Below are positions 20,369-30,220 of a DNA stretch of 64,000 nucleotides, piece by piece. The position numbers and the translations under genes are program-made. The stretch covers positions 219,405-283,404 of the forward strand of contig CM030945.1 in assembly GCA_018136815.1 (NCBI GenBank), given 5' to 3'. Source of the stretch: Isochrysis galbana. Its lineage: Eukaryota > Haptophyta > Isochrysidales > Isochrysidaceae. Every line of letters begins with the position of its first letter. Position 1 is the stretch's first letter. The notes beneath the pieces were generated by a model. The model saw only the letters and a program-made list of their open reading frames with translations. It had not been told where the DNA came from and did not search any database.

Positions 20369-20611
20369 GTCATAGAACGCACCCTAAATAGATTCACGAC
20401 CCTCACTAGGGGACTTGCGCCGTCGGGCTCACACTCCGCCGCACGCACGAACACAGCGTCCATGGGTAGGAAACCGAAAATCAAGAGCGCACAGGAACTC
20501 AACGCCCCTGCATTCAAACCTAACGCCGGGGGCGGCATGGGCGAACTCGAAATGAGCGACAATCTTGCTATGGTGGCGCGAGCGCTAGATATAGAAGCCA
20601 GACGGGCTTAA
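20369..20611 (+). pseudogene. LINE ORF2 C-terminal tail
   Basis: The 80-codon frame (VIERTLNRFTTLTRGL, ASMGRKPKIKSAQELNAP, SDNLAMVARALDIEARRA, stop) aligns residue by residue with the tail at 28,758-29,325 (-). It is also matched by the shorter ends at 45.8 and 52.6 kb. The natural stop codon is preserved; all upstream domains are missing. Confidence 0.8.
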
Positions 20612-20975
20612 CCATCAGAGAGCCAACAGGGTGACAACAGCCGGCAAAACGGCCGGCAACCCAACCGCCCGGCGACACCCTAGCACGCCCACCTCGAATG
20701 AACCGGAGGCAAACGGGTTCCGACAAAAGGATCTACACGACAACAGACGCACTGAGAACCGGTCGCCCGGCGGCACAGGAGGGAGGAAGGGCGAATAGTC
20801 CGTCAGGGACGGGGGCACACACCTCCTGCCACCTAGAAGCACTCCGTTCACCGAGCCCCTACGTAGTGCACGAGGGGAGGAGCCGCAAGGCAGGTGGAAG
20901 GAGTGGGAAGGGACGCGGGCGTGGCTGCGAGCAGGTTCCGCAAAGCCGCGCGTGTGGTGAAATATTTAGAAGTTT
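20612..20975 (+). repeat. LINE 3'-UTR, family U copy 3
   Basis: It directly follows the ORF2 stop. It holds CCCCTACGTAGTGCACGAGG and GCCGCAAGGCAGGTGGAAGG and ends ATATTTAGAAGTTTTTATTT. This end, ATTTAGAAG(T)n, matches ATTAAGAAG(T)n of the copy ending near 28,440. Confidence 0.75.
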
Positions 20976-21272
20976 TTATTTCACCGATGTTAGTGTTGCC
21001 GTGCATAGGCGCTAGCACGGCGCACAAGCAGTTTGCGGAAATTTAACCATATTGACGCACAACGCTTGAGACCCAAATACTACACGCGCCGCATCCACCT
21101 GCTCACATAGCTAGCGCGGCTTACTACACCGACGCCACGTAACACGATAGCGTCACGGATGCTCGCAGGGTTCAAGGATGGCTGTGCGTAGATCCGGTGA
21201 CATGTCGTTGAACGAAAGGGCATTGCGGCGCCTTTAAGGGTGTGGGCCGACGAATGGCCTGAGCCGTCATCG
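20976..21272. other. Intergenic DNA before CLF1's 3' end
   Basis: No gene is recognised. It probably contains the CLF1 3' UTR; a polyadenylation signal could not be singled out. Confidence 0.4.
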
Positions 21273-24200
21273 TTAGCTTTCGGCGTTCCCCGCCTCCAAT
21301 TTCCTCTTCTTCCACTGTTGCGCCATCTCGAGAATCTTGAGAGATGGTGCCTTAGCCTCCTCCTCCGGAAAGATATAGTCGTAGTACTCCTCCCACCTGC
21401 ATAGGGAACGGCGCGTGAGTCACATCCGTCAGATCGTTGCGTTTGTGCGCCCAGAGCTCATGAAAAACAACCCAAGCCGCATCGGCACCTCGCAAGTATC
21501 AAGGACACGCCCGCCGAACTTGTGCTGCACCCACCCTGCTGGCTCGGCATCCTCGCCGTAGATCTGCCGCTTTTTCTTCAACCGCTTCGGCATCATCTCT
21601 TCCACTTTGTTGAGTTCATCCTCACCCGCGCCAGATGCGGCTAGCGCGTCCCGCCACGCCTCGAGCACAAGCACGCGCTCCTCCTTCTGCCCCGTTGACC
21701 GGAAGAGCGCCGCTGCTTCCGAGAACACGGCCACTGCTGCCGCGGTGCCCGCCTTGGATGCGGCCGACGACTGCGCCGTGCCGTCCGCATCGGTGCCGGA
21801 GACAGCCTCGGCGGCTAGCCGCTCCGCTTGAGCAAATGAGAGCCAGACTTTGACGTGCTTCGTCCTCGAGAGGAGGCGCCGATACAGCGCGCGCCCGTTA
21901 TCCCAATTCTGATCAAGGACGAAAGGAGCGGCGCAGACAGCGGTGAGTGGGATACGCGCACGCGCTTTGTGCAAGCACGGGCACCATGGGCCACCGCATC
22001 CCTGCGCCCCGGCATGGGCGGTCCCACCTGCAGTCCGATCTCGAAGTCGATATAAGCCTTCCATAGCATCTCCGGCATGTCCAACGCAGGTTGCTCAACT
22101 GCAAGTTCGTAGATGGCCCGCGCTCTCTCCTCCTCTCCAAGCGACGTCTCCAGCTCGGCAAAGGCTGTCCACGCCGCGACGTTGACGGGCGCCCACTCCA
22201 AGTATTTCGCATAAAGGGTGCGGCACCGGTTGACCTCACCCAGCTGCAACTCGAGCTGGATGTACTCCTTAAAGAGCTTGTCCTTTGGGCACCGGCCAAT
22301 GGCCTCGCCTAGCAGCTTGCGGCACGCGTCGAGGCGCAGCTGGCGGAGCTCAAAGAGGGCCGAGTGGATCCACAACTTCGCAAATGTGAAATGCGCGTGC
22401 GGGACGACTTTGCGAGCCTGCGCCAAGACAGCGCGTGCGCGCTCGACGTCCTCAGCGACGAGCTCCTCAAAGACGGCATATCTGCAGGCAAGGCGGGGGG
22501 TTGGGAAAATCGTTGGCCGACGCTTGGGCACGCACGACGGGCCGGTCGCTCCCACCGGTGGGCGGCAATCAGCGAGGCAAGGCCATTTGCGATGTGCTGC
22601 GACACACTTAAGCCAAAGGTAAATGTATCTCCGCCAGAGACGCTTGTCGGGCGCCGGCGGCACGTTGGCGATGGCTCTCTCGTACACGTCTCGTGTGCGA
22701 TGGTAGTCAGACTCCGTAAGGATTGCCGACTCCTCCAGTCGGACGTAGTCAAACCAGTTGTCGTACGTGTAGGGGTCCGCCTTGACCTATTGCGCGGGGA
22801 TGCGTACCGGCGTTGGCGTGCGGGAGCGGCTCGCGGCGCACCAGGGGCTCTCGGCCAGGGCGCACACCGCTTCTTCGTATGCAAACCGTTTCTTGGCTGT
22901 CACGACGTCCTCAATGCCCCGCCGGTCGCCGTGTTGCTTCTCAAACTGTACGTACTTCTTGTTGATCTCGATCGCCTAAGCCAGATGGAGCGATGGCGGG
23001 CGCCTCATTCGCGCCGGGGTTTGTCTATCCGAGTCCGAAGGTTGGCAGCGGCCAGCGGATCTAACTCCGGGTGTGGCGTACCTGTGACCGAGGCAAGACA
23101 TCGAGCGCATACTTATAAATGGCACGCGCACGCTCCATCTCCTTGGCCCTCTCCTCGAACTGCGCAAAGGCGGTAAAAAACTCTTCTGAGTGGTCGCGCT
23201 CGTCCATCTCCTGCATGGCGGCCTCGAAGACTGCTCGCGCATTGGCGGTCTGCCGGCGGAGCGGGAGAAAGGGAGAGGGCCGTCGGACAAGAGTAACGGG
23301 CGAGCGCCGCGCCGCCGTGCCTGTCGCGGACGTTGCGTGCCGCGCAGTTTTAGGCGCAGCGAGGGCGAGCCGCCGATGCACCTGACCCTGTTTCTCTTCG
23401 AACTTGGCCCACTTGATCCACGCGCGAGGCAGGTTGTGGCACGCTACATACCGCTGGAAGACCTTGCGCGCGCGCTCGGGAGCATTGGCGCGCAGCTCGA
23501 GCCTCACGTACGATGACCACGCAGCGTCGTCGGGCTCCCACTCAGTCCACCGGTCGAAGATGGCACGCGCGCCTGCAATGTTGCCGACCATCTCCTCCAT
23601 GTAGATGTACTTGAACCAGAACTGATCGACACGAGGCATCATCGTGACAGCGCGGTCCCATACGTTTCTAGCAGCATTGATATGCCTGTTGCGCATCTCC
23701 ATCTCGGCATACTTGAGCCAGAGCGCAGTGTTGCGGTGGTCGACGTCAAGCGCACGCTCGTAGACCGAGCGTGCGCGCTCGAAGTCGCGCTGCGCCTCCT
23801 CGAACGCCGCGTACTTGATCCAGCCGCCGATGGCGTACCTGATCCGTGACGACACACGGTGCAGTAAGCACCACCATTGGCCTGAGCCTCTGTAGGAAGC
23901 TGACGAGTTGAAGGCGCGAGGGAGACATGGCAGGCGCGTGCCACACGCACGTAGAGTTGTGCATGCGCTCCCAAGATGCATGTACCGAGAGAAATCGCCG
24001 TCCCCAGACGCTTGGCAACTGCCACCACGAACAGCACCAACATTTTCACCGCTCCATCCACTGCCGATTTTCCCTGTACGTTCACCCCACCCCTGCCTTC
24101 CCGATCCTTCCACTTGCTCACCTTACGTCATTGGAGCAGCCCACCCATCATTTCCCGTCAGAGGCTCCCGTCTCCTCCCATATCGCGCTTCGGATTATGC

Positions 24201-24860
24201 TTAGCCTGACCTCAAAATGCTTCCGCTCTCACTTCTGAACCCTTCACTGCCCGACCCCATCGCGCTCATCGCTGCGCACTGATGCATTTCAAGCCAGTCT
24301 TGCAACGCCCCTGTCCTACCCTCTCATGTCCTCCCTCCTCATCACCTTCAGCCGTATTGAAAGTGCTGTTATATCCCTCCGCATCCCCTCCTCTCCTTTT
24401 CCTGACCCCCCCGCCCTCCACCCACCGACCCCACCTCTGCTTCCCACCTCTCTCACTCCCGCCTCGGGCCTCTCGCACCAATCCATCCTCAGCCGGTCCT
24501 CAGAGTGCTTCCTCCCTCTCTTCCACCCCTTCCCAACCCGGATCCCCTCGCCGCCTTCCTCGACCTTCCCCCCCCCCGTTCCCCTCCTCCCCGCCCCCCC
24601 CCGCCCCGCCCCGCCTCTTACCCCCCACCCCCCATCCCCACCTCGCGTCCTTCGCACCGGTTCATCCTCAGCCGGTCCTCAAAGTGCTTCCTCTCTCTCA
24701 TCCGGTAGACCGCGAGCTCATCGGCGTCCATCAGCTTCTGCGCGGGGGCCGTGTAGTTGTCATCCTCCTGCCGCTCGCGCGCCTCGCGCAGAATCTGCTC
24801 CGCCGTGATCTGCATCGGCGCCGGCTGCTTGTTCTTCACGGGCTCCGCCTTGCCCATCAT
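21273..24860 (-). CDS. CLF1: Crooked-neck-like pre-mRNA splicing factor, eight exons
   Basis: Scaffold of HAT repeats in the Prp19/NineTeen complex, needed for spliceosome assembly and activation in the nucleus. Exons (-): 24860-24658, 23838-23382, 23249-23082, 22975-22868, 22786-22608, 22481-22028, 21908-21535 and 21396-21273. They sum to 2,067 nt (688 aa) with every junction in frame and GT-AG, close to the 687 aa of yeast Clf1. Landmarks follow the family in order: [126 protein letters not shown] and the end [20 protein letters not shown]. Two ATG codons are adjacent (24860 and 24857); either may start. Intron 1 (819 bp) is much longer than the others and contains a decayed copy of its own exon border. 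Confidence 0.95.
24474..24530 (-). repeat. Duplicated exon-1 border inside CLF1 intron 1
   Basis: This copies 24,654-24,710, the 3' end of exon 1 plus its donor, with about five mismatches over 50 bp. The duplicate keeps CAGCCGGTCCTCA and AGTGCTTCCTC and an alternative GGTGCGAG donor-like string on the minus strand. It has lost the correct frame. Confidence 0.7.
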
Positions 24861-25384
24861 GCTGCCGGCGATGAGCGCCGCGCCGCGCGCGCCCACGCGG
24901 AGGGGGCGGGGGACGCCGCCTGCTGCTGCCCTCTCTCGGGGGATTCTTTATTAGAGTACTTTGGTCGGGGGAAGCTTTATTAGAGTACTGGGAGCGCTGA
25001 GCGGTCTAGGCACTCAAGTTATGTACTCGTACTCGTTCCTTTACTAGAGTAGTAGTACTACGTAGTAGAAGGAATTGTAGTCTTGTAGTTGTAGAGGAGA
25101 GAAACACAGCATTAAGACAACCATCCTTGCCCCCCCCCCCCCCCCCCCCCGCTCTTAGCTCTTAGCTCTTGGTCTTGGTGTGCGCCCTTTCCCTTTCCCT
25201 TTCGCCCTCGCTCGCAGCCCCCACCCCCACCCCCATGTTCGGTGCGCAGCGATGTGTTCGGTGGTGGGTGATTGAACGCTTTTCCATGTGTTCGCCGCGT
25301 TGGTGGTGGTGATTGAACGCTTTTCCATGTGCATGTGTTCGGGCTGGTGGTGATTGAACGATTGAACATTGAACACTTCTCGCC
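24861..25384. other. Intergenic DNA with tandem repeats and a C-run
   Basis: A C homopolymer lies at 25,131-25,150. At about 25,255-25,375 three units share GATTGAACGCTTTTCCATGTG-like DNA separated by GTTCGGGCTGGTGG variants. GTACTCGTACTC-type repeats lie near 25,020. No gene is seen. Confidence 0.5.
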
Positions 25385-25651
25385 TTAGCCTCGATGATCA
25401 CCCTGAGCACCATCGTCAAACCCGTAGAAAAAGAAGGCCTCAAGTTCCTGAAAGGGATCCGCGAACGCATGAAGCATGAAACTCGACGGTGAGTCGGGCA
25501 CATTTGTGTCCAAAGTGGCCCACTCCACACCCTGGCACCTATGTGTATACGTCTCAGCGGCCCAAGGAAAAGGAACCTTCCTCCCGGGCAACACTTCCCC
25601 CGCAAGCTTTTGCTCACTATTGACAACAACAATGTGCCCATCAACTATCAA
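25385..25651 (-). CDS. 3'-terminal exon of an unidentified gene (partial)
   Basis: The frame opens right after a splice-acceptor-like string (a T-run, then GCGTGTAG) and runs 88 codons to a stop. It has normal amino-acid composition, including VVNSEQKLAGEVLPGRKVPF and FFFYGFDDGAQGDH. No ATG precedes it. It may belong to the minus-strand gene whose earlier exons lie at 25,848-25,975 and 26,623-26,899, with the assembly gap between. I do not recognise the family. Confidence 0.45.
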   Translation of the reverse strand: MIVDGHIVVVNSEQKLAGEVLPGRKVPFPWAAETYTHRCQGVEWATLDTNVPDSPSSFMLHAFADPFQELEAFFFYGFDDGAQGDHRG

Positions 25652-25747
25652 CTACACGCTAAAAAAAATGAAGATTCTGGGCCACACATCTTGTCGCGGG
25701 TAAAGGGGGGGGCCTTGTACACTTCCCCCTCGTGTGTTCCATTTTTA

Positions 25748-25847
25748 NNNNNNNNNNNNNNNNNNNNNNNNNNNNNNNNNNNNNNNNNNNNNNNNNNNNN
25801 NNNNNNNNNNNNNNNNNNNNNNNNNNNNNNNNNNNNNNNNNNNNNNN
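25748..25847. other. Assembly gap (100 N)
   Basis: A run of exactly 100 N, the usual placeholder for a gap of unknown size. Confidence 1.
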
Positions 25848-25975
25848 TACTCCTCCACCTTGAGGACATGCGCCCCCACCTCGCCGTCGATCTCGTAGTG
25901 CACGAGCGCGTTCACTCGCTCCCTGTCGATGGTGCGCCGCGCATCCCTGTTCGCCACCAGCACGACGCCCAGCGG
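25848..25975 (-). CDS. Internal exon of an unidentified gene (partial)
   Basis: The minus-strand frame reads VVLVANRDARRTIDRERVNA then LVHYEIDGEVGAHVLKVEEY and meets the gap. Together with GRQLLYRWPVVGWC at 26.65 kb, it resembles the GWC-containing module of about 60-70 aa that recurs in algal and oomycete transposon-related proteins. That resemblance is from memory and unverified. The 5' boundary is uncertain. Confidence 0.45.
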
Positions 25976-25987
25976 ACAAAAAATTCC

Positions 25988-26614
25988 GTCCTAGAAACTA
26001 GGACCACGTCCTAGAAAATCCTTGGATTTCTAGGACTCTGCCGATCATGCCTCCATTATAGCCTATGGTGAGCTTATGAGACATCCCATCACCTGAAGCA
26101 AACCATCTCCACATCCCATTCAACCTTAGCTCTCCCCATGACCAACTCTGCGAAGCTTGTCTTTGCTTACTTTTGCCACCACATTCAGCATGCGGTGCTG
26201 CACTCGGGCGTCCGCTCGCACCAGAGGAGTTTTATTTTAGACCGTTTGGAGCAGTAGGCTAGCGGATTGGACACTTAGATGACAAAACCAAGCTTGGTGG
26301 TCACTGAAGGTCTCAAAGAGGGCAGTCAAAGCAACATGTCATCTCCTGGGGACCATGGGTAGAAGAGCTCCCCATTGGGTGGTATCAGCCATTTCTCCCG
26401 TTTCTAGGACAAGCAGCAATTCCGACCAGGTGACCCGTAAACGCGTCACAAAACTTGGTGTTGCTGAGGGAATGGTGCCTAGGTACACCTGGAACATTTA
26501 ATGAGGACATGCATGTGGTAACTCAATAGCCAAGGTCTGGGACAAAATAACATGGTATGCTCATGGTCTCACCTAGCAAAGTCCGTCCTAGTTTCTAGGA
26601 CTGGTCCTAGAAAG
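25988..26614. repeat. Element or intron bordered by GTCCTAGAAA palindromes
   Basis: The left border carries the palindrome GTCCTAGAAACTAGGAC (25988-26004). It is followed by a hairpin at 26007-26035 (GTCCTAGAAAATCC pairing with GGATTTCTAGGAC). The right border carries GTCCTAGTTTCTAGGAC (26585-26601) and GGTCCTAGAAAG. The 600 bp separate two pieces of what looks like one coding module. No clear target duplication is found. It could be a MITE or a transposon-derived intron. Confidence 0.6.
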
Positions 26615-26622
26615 CTGGGTAC

Positions 26623-26899
26623 CTTTATCCGCCAGACACCAGCCCACCACCGGCCACCGGTACAACAGCTGTCGTCCCTTGAGCGTTGCGTGCTCAGGCG
26701 TGCCTGGGAGAAGCATGCGTGGCGACGGAGGGTCAAGGAGGAAGCGGAAGCCTGGGGGCGGCTCACACGGCGCGGCCGGGGCATCATCGCTGTCGGGGTT
26801 CTCGTCGTCGCTGTCGTCCATCTCGTCGTGCCTGTCGTCGTGAATGATGCCCTGCATGGAATACATCATGGCGGTCGCGTACGCTGAAACGAATCCCAT
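26623..26899 (-). CDS. 5' exon of the unidentified GWC-motif gene
   Basis: From the ATG at 26899: MGFVSAYATAMMYSMQGIIH, an acidic stretch (DEMDDSDDENPDSDD), then GRQLLYRWPVVGWCLADK. A GT donor (GTACCC) at 26622 ends the exon. On the opposite strand 26,844-27,128 is also open, but only this frame joins to the sequence at 25.9 kb. Confidence 0.45.
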
Positions 26900-26904
26900 G
26901 GTGC

Positions 26905-27188
26905 AAGTGCGCCGAGCAGCTGGCAAGCTCTACATGGAGGACCGGCCAAGCGTCCTCTCACGCATCACGGACCTCGCCATCCAAGATCAGCCGAACGACA
27001 TCGTCGCCATCGAGGAAGAGGGGTGTGAGAAAAAGACGAAGAAGATGAAAACTCAACACTCAACCCGCGTAGCTGGGAGTCACTGCGTGTTGAGAGGAGC
27101 GCGGGGGGGGGGAGGGGGGCAAGCGTGATTAGCTGTGTCCACGAGTGTTAATGTGGACACTAAAAAGAAAACATGAATTTATGGATGA
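26905..27188. other. Intergenic DNA, one doubtful plus-strand frame
   Basis: A plus-strand frame (26,844-27,128) contains MEDRPSVLSRITDLAIQDQP and then a Lys-rich and Gly-rich end. It overlaps the minus-strand exon and has no known domain, so it is not called as a gene. Confidence 0.4.
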
Positions 27189-27229
27189 CAAAAAAATTCA
27201 CCTGGCCCTCTTTTGACGGAACGCGACTT
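27189..27229 (+). repeat. Dispersed motif G, copy 2
   Basis: A diverged copy: AAAAAATTCACCTGGCCCTC then TTTTGACGGAACGCGAC. It is preceded by ATGAATTTATGG, resembling the CATAAACTGAATTTATG that precedes copy 3 at 33.5 kb. Confidence 0.55.
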
Positions 27230-27390
27230 CTCGCTCTCTTCTCGCTCTCTTCTCGCTGTCTTCTCGCTGTCTTCTCGCTGTCTTCTCGCTTCTCGCTCTC
27301 TTCTCGCTCTCTTCTCGCTGTCTTCTCGCTTTCTTCTCGCTGTCTTCTCTCTTTCTTCTCGCTGTCTTCTCTCTTTCTTCTCTCTTAGCA
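27227..27390 (+). repeat. TCTTCTCGCTCTC tandem repeat
   Basis: Repeats of 10-11 bp alternate TCTTCTCGCTC and TCTTCTCGCTG and decay to TTCTTCTCTC at the end. Confidence 0.9.
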
Positions 27391-27695
27391 ATAGCAATAG
27401 GTGTTAGCCCTGAATCCTGAATCGGAATCTTCAGCTTCAGCTTCAGATCTTTTTCTTTTTTCGCTCCTCGTTACTTGCCTCTCGCAAGCCGCGACCGTAA
27501 CCGTAACGTCGTAACGGTAAGTTTCGCGGAGTTTCGCATATGGGCAATTTTGGGGCCCAAGTTTCGCAAAAGTTTCAGGGCCCAAAAAGAAAAAATGACC
27601 CAAGTTTCGCGAGGCTCTTACCCGGCCCCACGTGTCCTTTTTTTAGGTAGTGGGTGTGCAGGTGTTCTATCGGTAAAAGAGTTGCGGCGACGCGG

Positions 27696-28097
27696 ATGTC
27701 CGACCTGTCCGCTCGGCCGCGGTTGGCGAGGCTCGTGGCTCACGCAGACGCGGGCTCGCCGCGCGCGCTATTCTGCGAGTCGTGCGGATCGCTGCTTGAC
27801 GAGCCTACGCACACCAACACCACCGTCAGCTGCGGCCTCTGCGGCCTCGAGGTGCATGCACGCCAGTTCCAGTCGCTTGTCGTGAGCACTGAGGGCAAGG
27901 AGCACATGCTTGGCGTCTCGGAGCACGCGCAGAAGGTGCAGAGCAAGCGGGCGAGGGCCGTTACGAAGGAGGCGTGCCCCGCCTGCGCACACCCGGAATT
28001 GCAATACTGGACCATGCAGCTGCGCTCTGCGGATGAGGGCCAGACGGTGTTTTATGAGTGCGAGAAGTGCGGCCATACGTACTCGACCAATACATGA
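27696..28097 (+). CDS. RPA12: RNA polymerase I subunit RPA12
   Basis: Small subunit of RNA polymerase I in the nucleolus that supports transcript cleavage and termination during rRNA synthesis. A single exon of 133 aa, near the usual 120-125 aa. The N-terminal zinc ribbon uses C27, C30, C46 and C49 (FCESCGSLLD and SCGLC). The C-terminal TFIIS-type ribbon uses C94, C97, C122 and C125. It holds the family's catalytic hairpin as LRSADEGQT, with the acidic D113-E114 pair that enters the active site. The start at 27696 is chosen over an upstream in-frame ATG at 27654 because homology begins near residue 20 of the shorter form. Confidence 0.92.
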   Translation: MSDLSARPRLARLVAHADAGSPRALFCESCGSLLDEPTHTNTTVSCGLCGLEVHARQFQSLVVSTEGKEHMLGVSEHAQKVQSKRARAVTKEACPACAHPELQYWTMQLRSADEGQTVFYECEKCGHTYSTNT

Positions 28098-28295
28098 GGG
28101 CAGAGGCTCAAACTGCGTTCAGGCAGAGCTTCTGTTAGCAGTAGTTGCCGTCGAATAGGAATAGCACGCATACGCCATCAGAGGTCAGATTTGGTGGACT
28201 GGCTGGTCGCGGCAAGATGATGATGATCCTTCAATACATTCACATGACGACGTGACGATTCATCAATGCATTATCAATGATGTATGTAAATGTTG

Positions 28296-28436
28296 TAGAA
28301 ATATACAAGTAAAAACTTCTTAGCATTCTCGCCACCCTCGCGGTCCTGAGCCCGTTACAATGTAGCCGCGCCCGTTCCCTCTATCTCTCCCCTCATCATG
28401 CCTTGCGGCCACTCCCAATTACAAGTTACAAAAAAA
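28296..28436 (-). repeat. LINE 3'-UTR remnant, family U copy 4
   Basis: On the plus strand AAAAACTTCTTAGCATTCTC then CATGCCTTGCGGCCACTCC. It is truncated just before the GTGCTCTAC block and abuts copy 5 through a repeated AATTACAAGTTACAA. Confidence 0.65.
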
Positions 28437-28757
28437 ACTTCTTAATATTCTCGCCGCTCGCACGACTCTGCACTCTAACACATGCAGCCTCGCCCGCCGC
28501 TCTCATCCCCCCTCCACCTGCCTTGCGGCCCGTCCCTCGTGCGCTACCTAGGGGCTGGGTGTCTGGGGTTTCCTGCAGCAGACGGTGTGCACCGATCCCC
28601 GATAGGTTTTTTCCACTCCTTCCTCCTGTACCATCGGGCTATCGGTTTCTGTATTGTTTCTTTTTTTTTTAGACCTATGAGATGGGCGGCGTGTTTCCGT
28701 GCTTTCGGGGGTTGAGGCAGGGCGGGTGAGTGAAGCGTCGTGACGGCTTATGCGCGG
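28437..28757 (-). repeat. LINE 3'-UTR, family U copy 5
   Basis: The 3' UTR belonging to the ORF2 tail next to it. Read on the minus strand it runs from the stop codon at 28758 to GAATATTAAGAAGTTTTTTT near 28,430. It contains CCTGCCTTGCGGCCCGTCCC and GTGCGCTACCTAGGGG (plus strand). Confidence 0.75.
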
Positions 28758-29325
28758 TTAAGCTAGCTTTTCCGTTAGTTGGAGTGCATTGGCTATTGCG
28801 GCCAGGTTGCCGCCTAGCATCATTGTGCCTTTATCGTTGAATGTAAAGACGGGTGCGCAAAGCTCACGCGGGGACTTGAGCTTTGGTTTTCTCCCTTGTG
28901 AGGCTATGCTAGTGCGTGCGGTCGAGGGCTTGTCTGGGGGGGTGAGCCCTCTGGCGAGGACCGTAAATCTGCTAAGGGTTTTTTCGATGACCGGCACGTG
29001 GTGGAAAGTGTAGTTGTCAAATTCTACTTTGTAAAAGTCACCTATTATGTACCTCCACGCTATGATGTAGAGGGCTTTGAGGCTGTCGGGTGTCGTTGTG
29101 TTCGGGTATACGAAGAGTCTGTCTTTAAGTTTTTGTGCTGTCGATCTGTCTTCTCTAGGCGTGTACCCCGTTACCGCTTCTACGGCCCGGAAGATTTGTT
29201 GTGTGGAAGGGCATCTGGCGAGGTGTGTCGAGTTCTCGCGATGTTTTCCACATAATCTGCATTTCGCCGTGGTCGCCGTGGCGAATCGGTTTCGTGTGCC
29301 TAGCCTCCTATGAGTGATGTGTTTA
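28758..29325 (-). pseudogene. LINE ORF2 C-terminal tail with zinc knuckle
   Basis: An unbroken frame of about 190 codons on the minus strand, entered without a start codon. It reads THRRLGTRNRFA, the knuckle CRLCGKHRENSTHLARC (CX2CX8HX3C), ALYIIAWRYIIGDFYKVEFD, ASQGRKPKLKSPRELCAP and LAAIANALQLTEKLA, then stops. The knuckle and tail match those at 51.15 kb. It is 5'-truncated, as is usual for LINE insertions; endonuclease and RT are missing. Confidence 0.82.
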
Positions 29326-29394
29326 ACCCAATTACAAGTTACAAGTTAGCAATAGGTAACAGTTAGAATTGTAGGGGCCCGGGATGCTGGTTCG

Positions 29395-29550
29395 TAGTTG
29401 GTTCGGGTGAGAGGGGCGAGCGGAGTGCTCTAGCCCCTAGCGGTCTGGGGCTCTCCATCAACCTGCACCGTTGCGCCGCTAGGTGGCGGCCAGTTTAGCT
29501 CTCGCCGGTTTCGTTTTGTGTCTTGGTTTTGTGTTTTGAGTTTTGTGTTT
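29395..29550 (-). repeat. LINE 3'-UTR remnant, family U copy 6
   Basis: Contains GAGCGGAGTGCTCTAGCCCC and GCGCCGCTAGGTGGCGGCC on the plus strand, matching copies 2 and 7. Only the inner part of the UTR is present. Confidence 0.6.
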
Positions 29551-30220
29551 GTGTACGCCTCAGGAGAAGGTGCAACTCGAGCGAGGTTCCCTTTTTTTGT
29601 CACACCCCTCTTGTCTATTTAGGTATATAATTTTGGTTGACCCCTAACTTGGAAAATATGGCCACCTACTCCCCTCCATCCCTCCATCTATCTCTGGCGG
29701 TCAGAGGATGGGGGGCTAACCGCTAACCCATCGGGGCGCCCTTGCTGCCCTCGCAAAAGCTGCGGAACGTCAGGTTGATCCTGCGCCCTTGCACCTCACC
29801 GGCGACTCGACTCGTTGGCTTGAGCACATCGTGCACGTGCGTGAACTAGCAGTCGCCTCCCATCACGAGGAGGTCGCCGTCACACAGCCGTACGCACCAC
29901 GCCCTTTCCATTCAGAAGGTGCAACTCGGAGACTTCTCGAACGAGATCGGGGGGGAGTCCGTTTGCAATGGCGACACAAAGGAGGAAGGCGTCAATGCGT
30001 CAATGGTCAATGGTGGCGGTGGACGGTGGATGGAGAGCCCGCCCCCGCCGGGGGACGCCGTGACGCCGTGACGCCGTGCGTGGGTGCGTGGGTCAAGTTT
30101 TAACCTTTCAATTGTAAGTAACATATTCTGTAAAAATAACTATTGCTATTATATTTAAAGCATAAAATAACTAGAAGTCAAATTTTATAATGTGCGGTTT
30201 AAAAGTAACCGGCGTTCACC
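29551..30220. other. Flank downstream of the Copia-type ORF, no LTR found
   Basis: This lies 3' of the Copia-type frame. GAAGGTGCAACTCG occurs twice (29,567 and 29,916), and 30,110-30,200 is AT-rich. I compared it by eye with the DNA 5' of the element and found no long terminal repeat. Confidence 0.45.
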
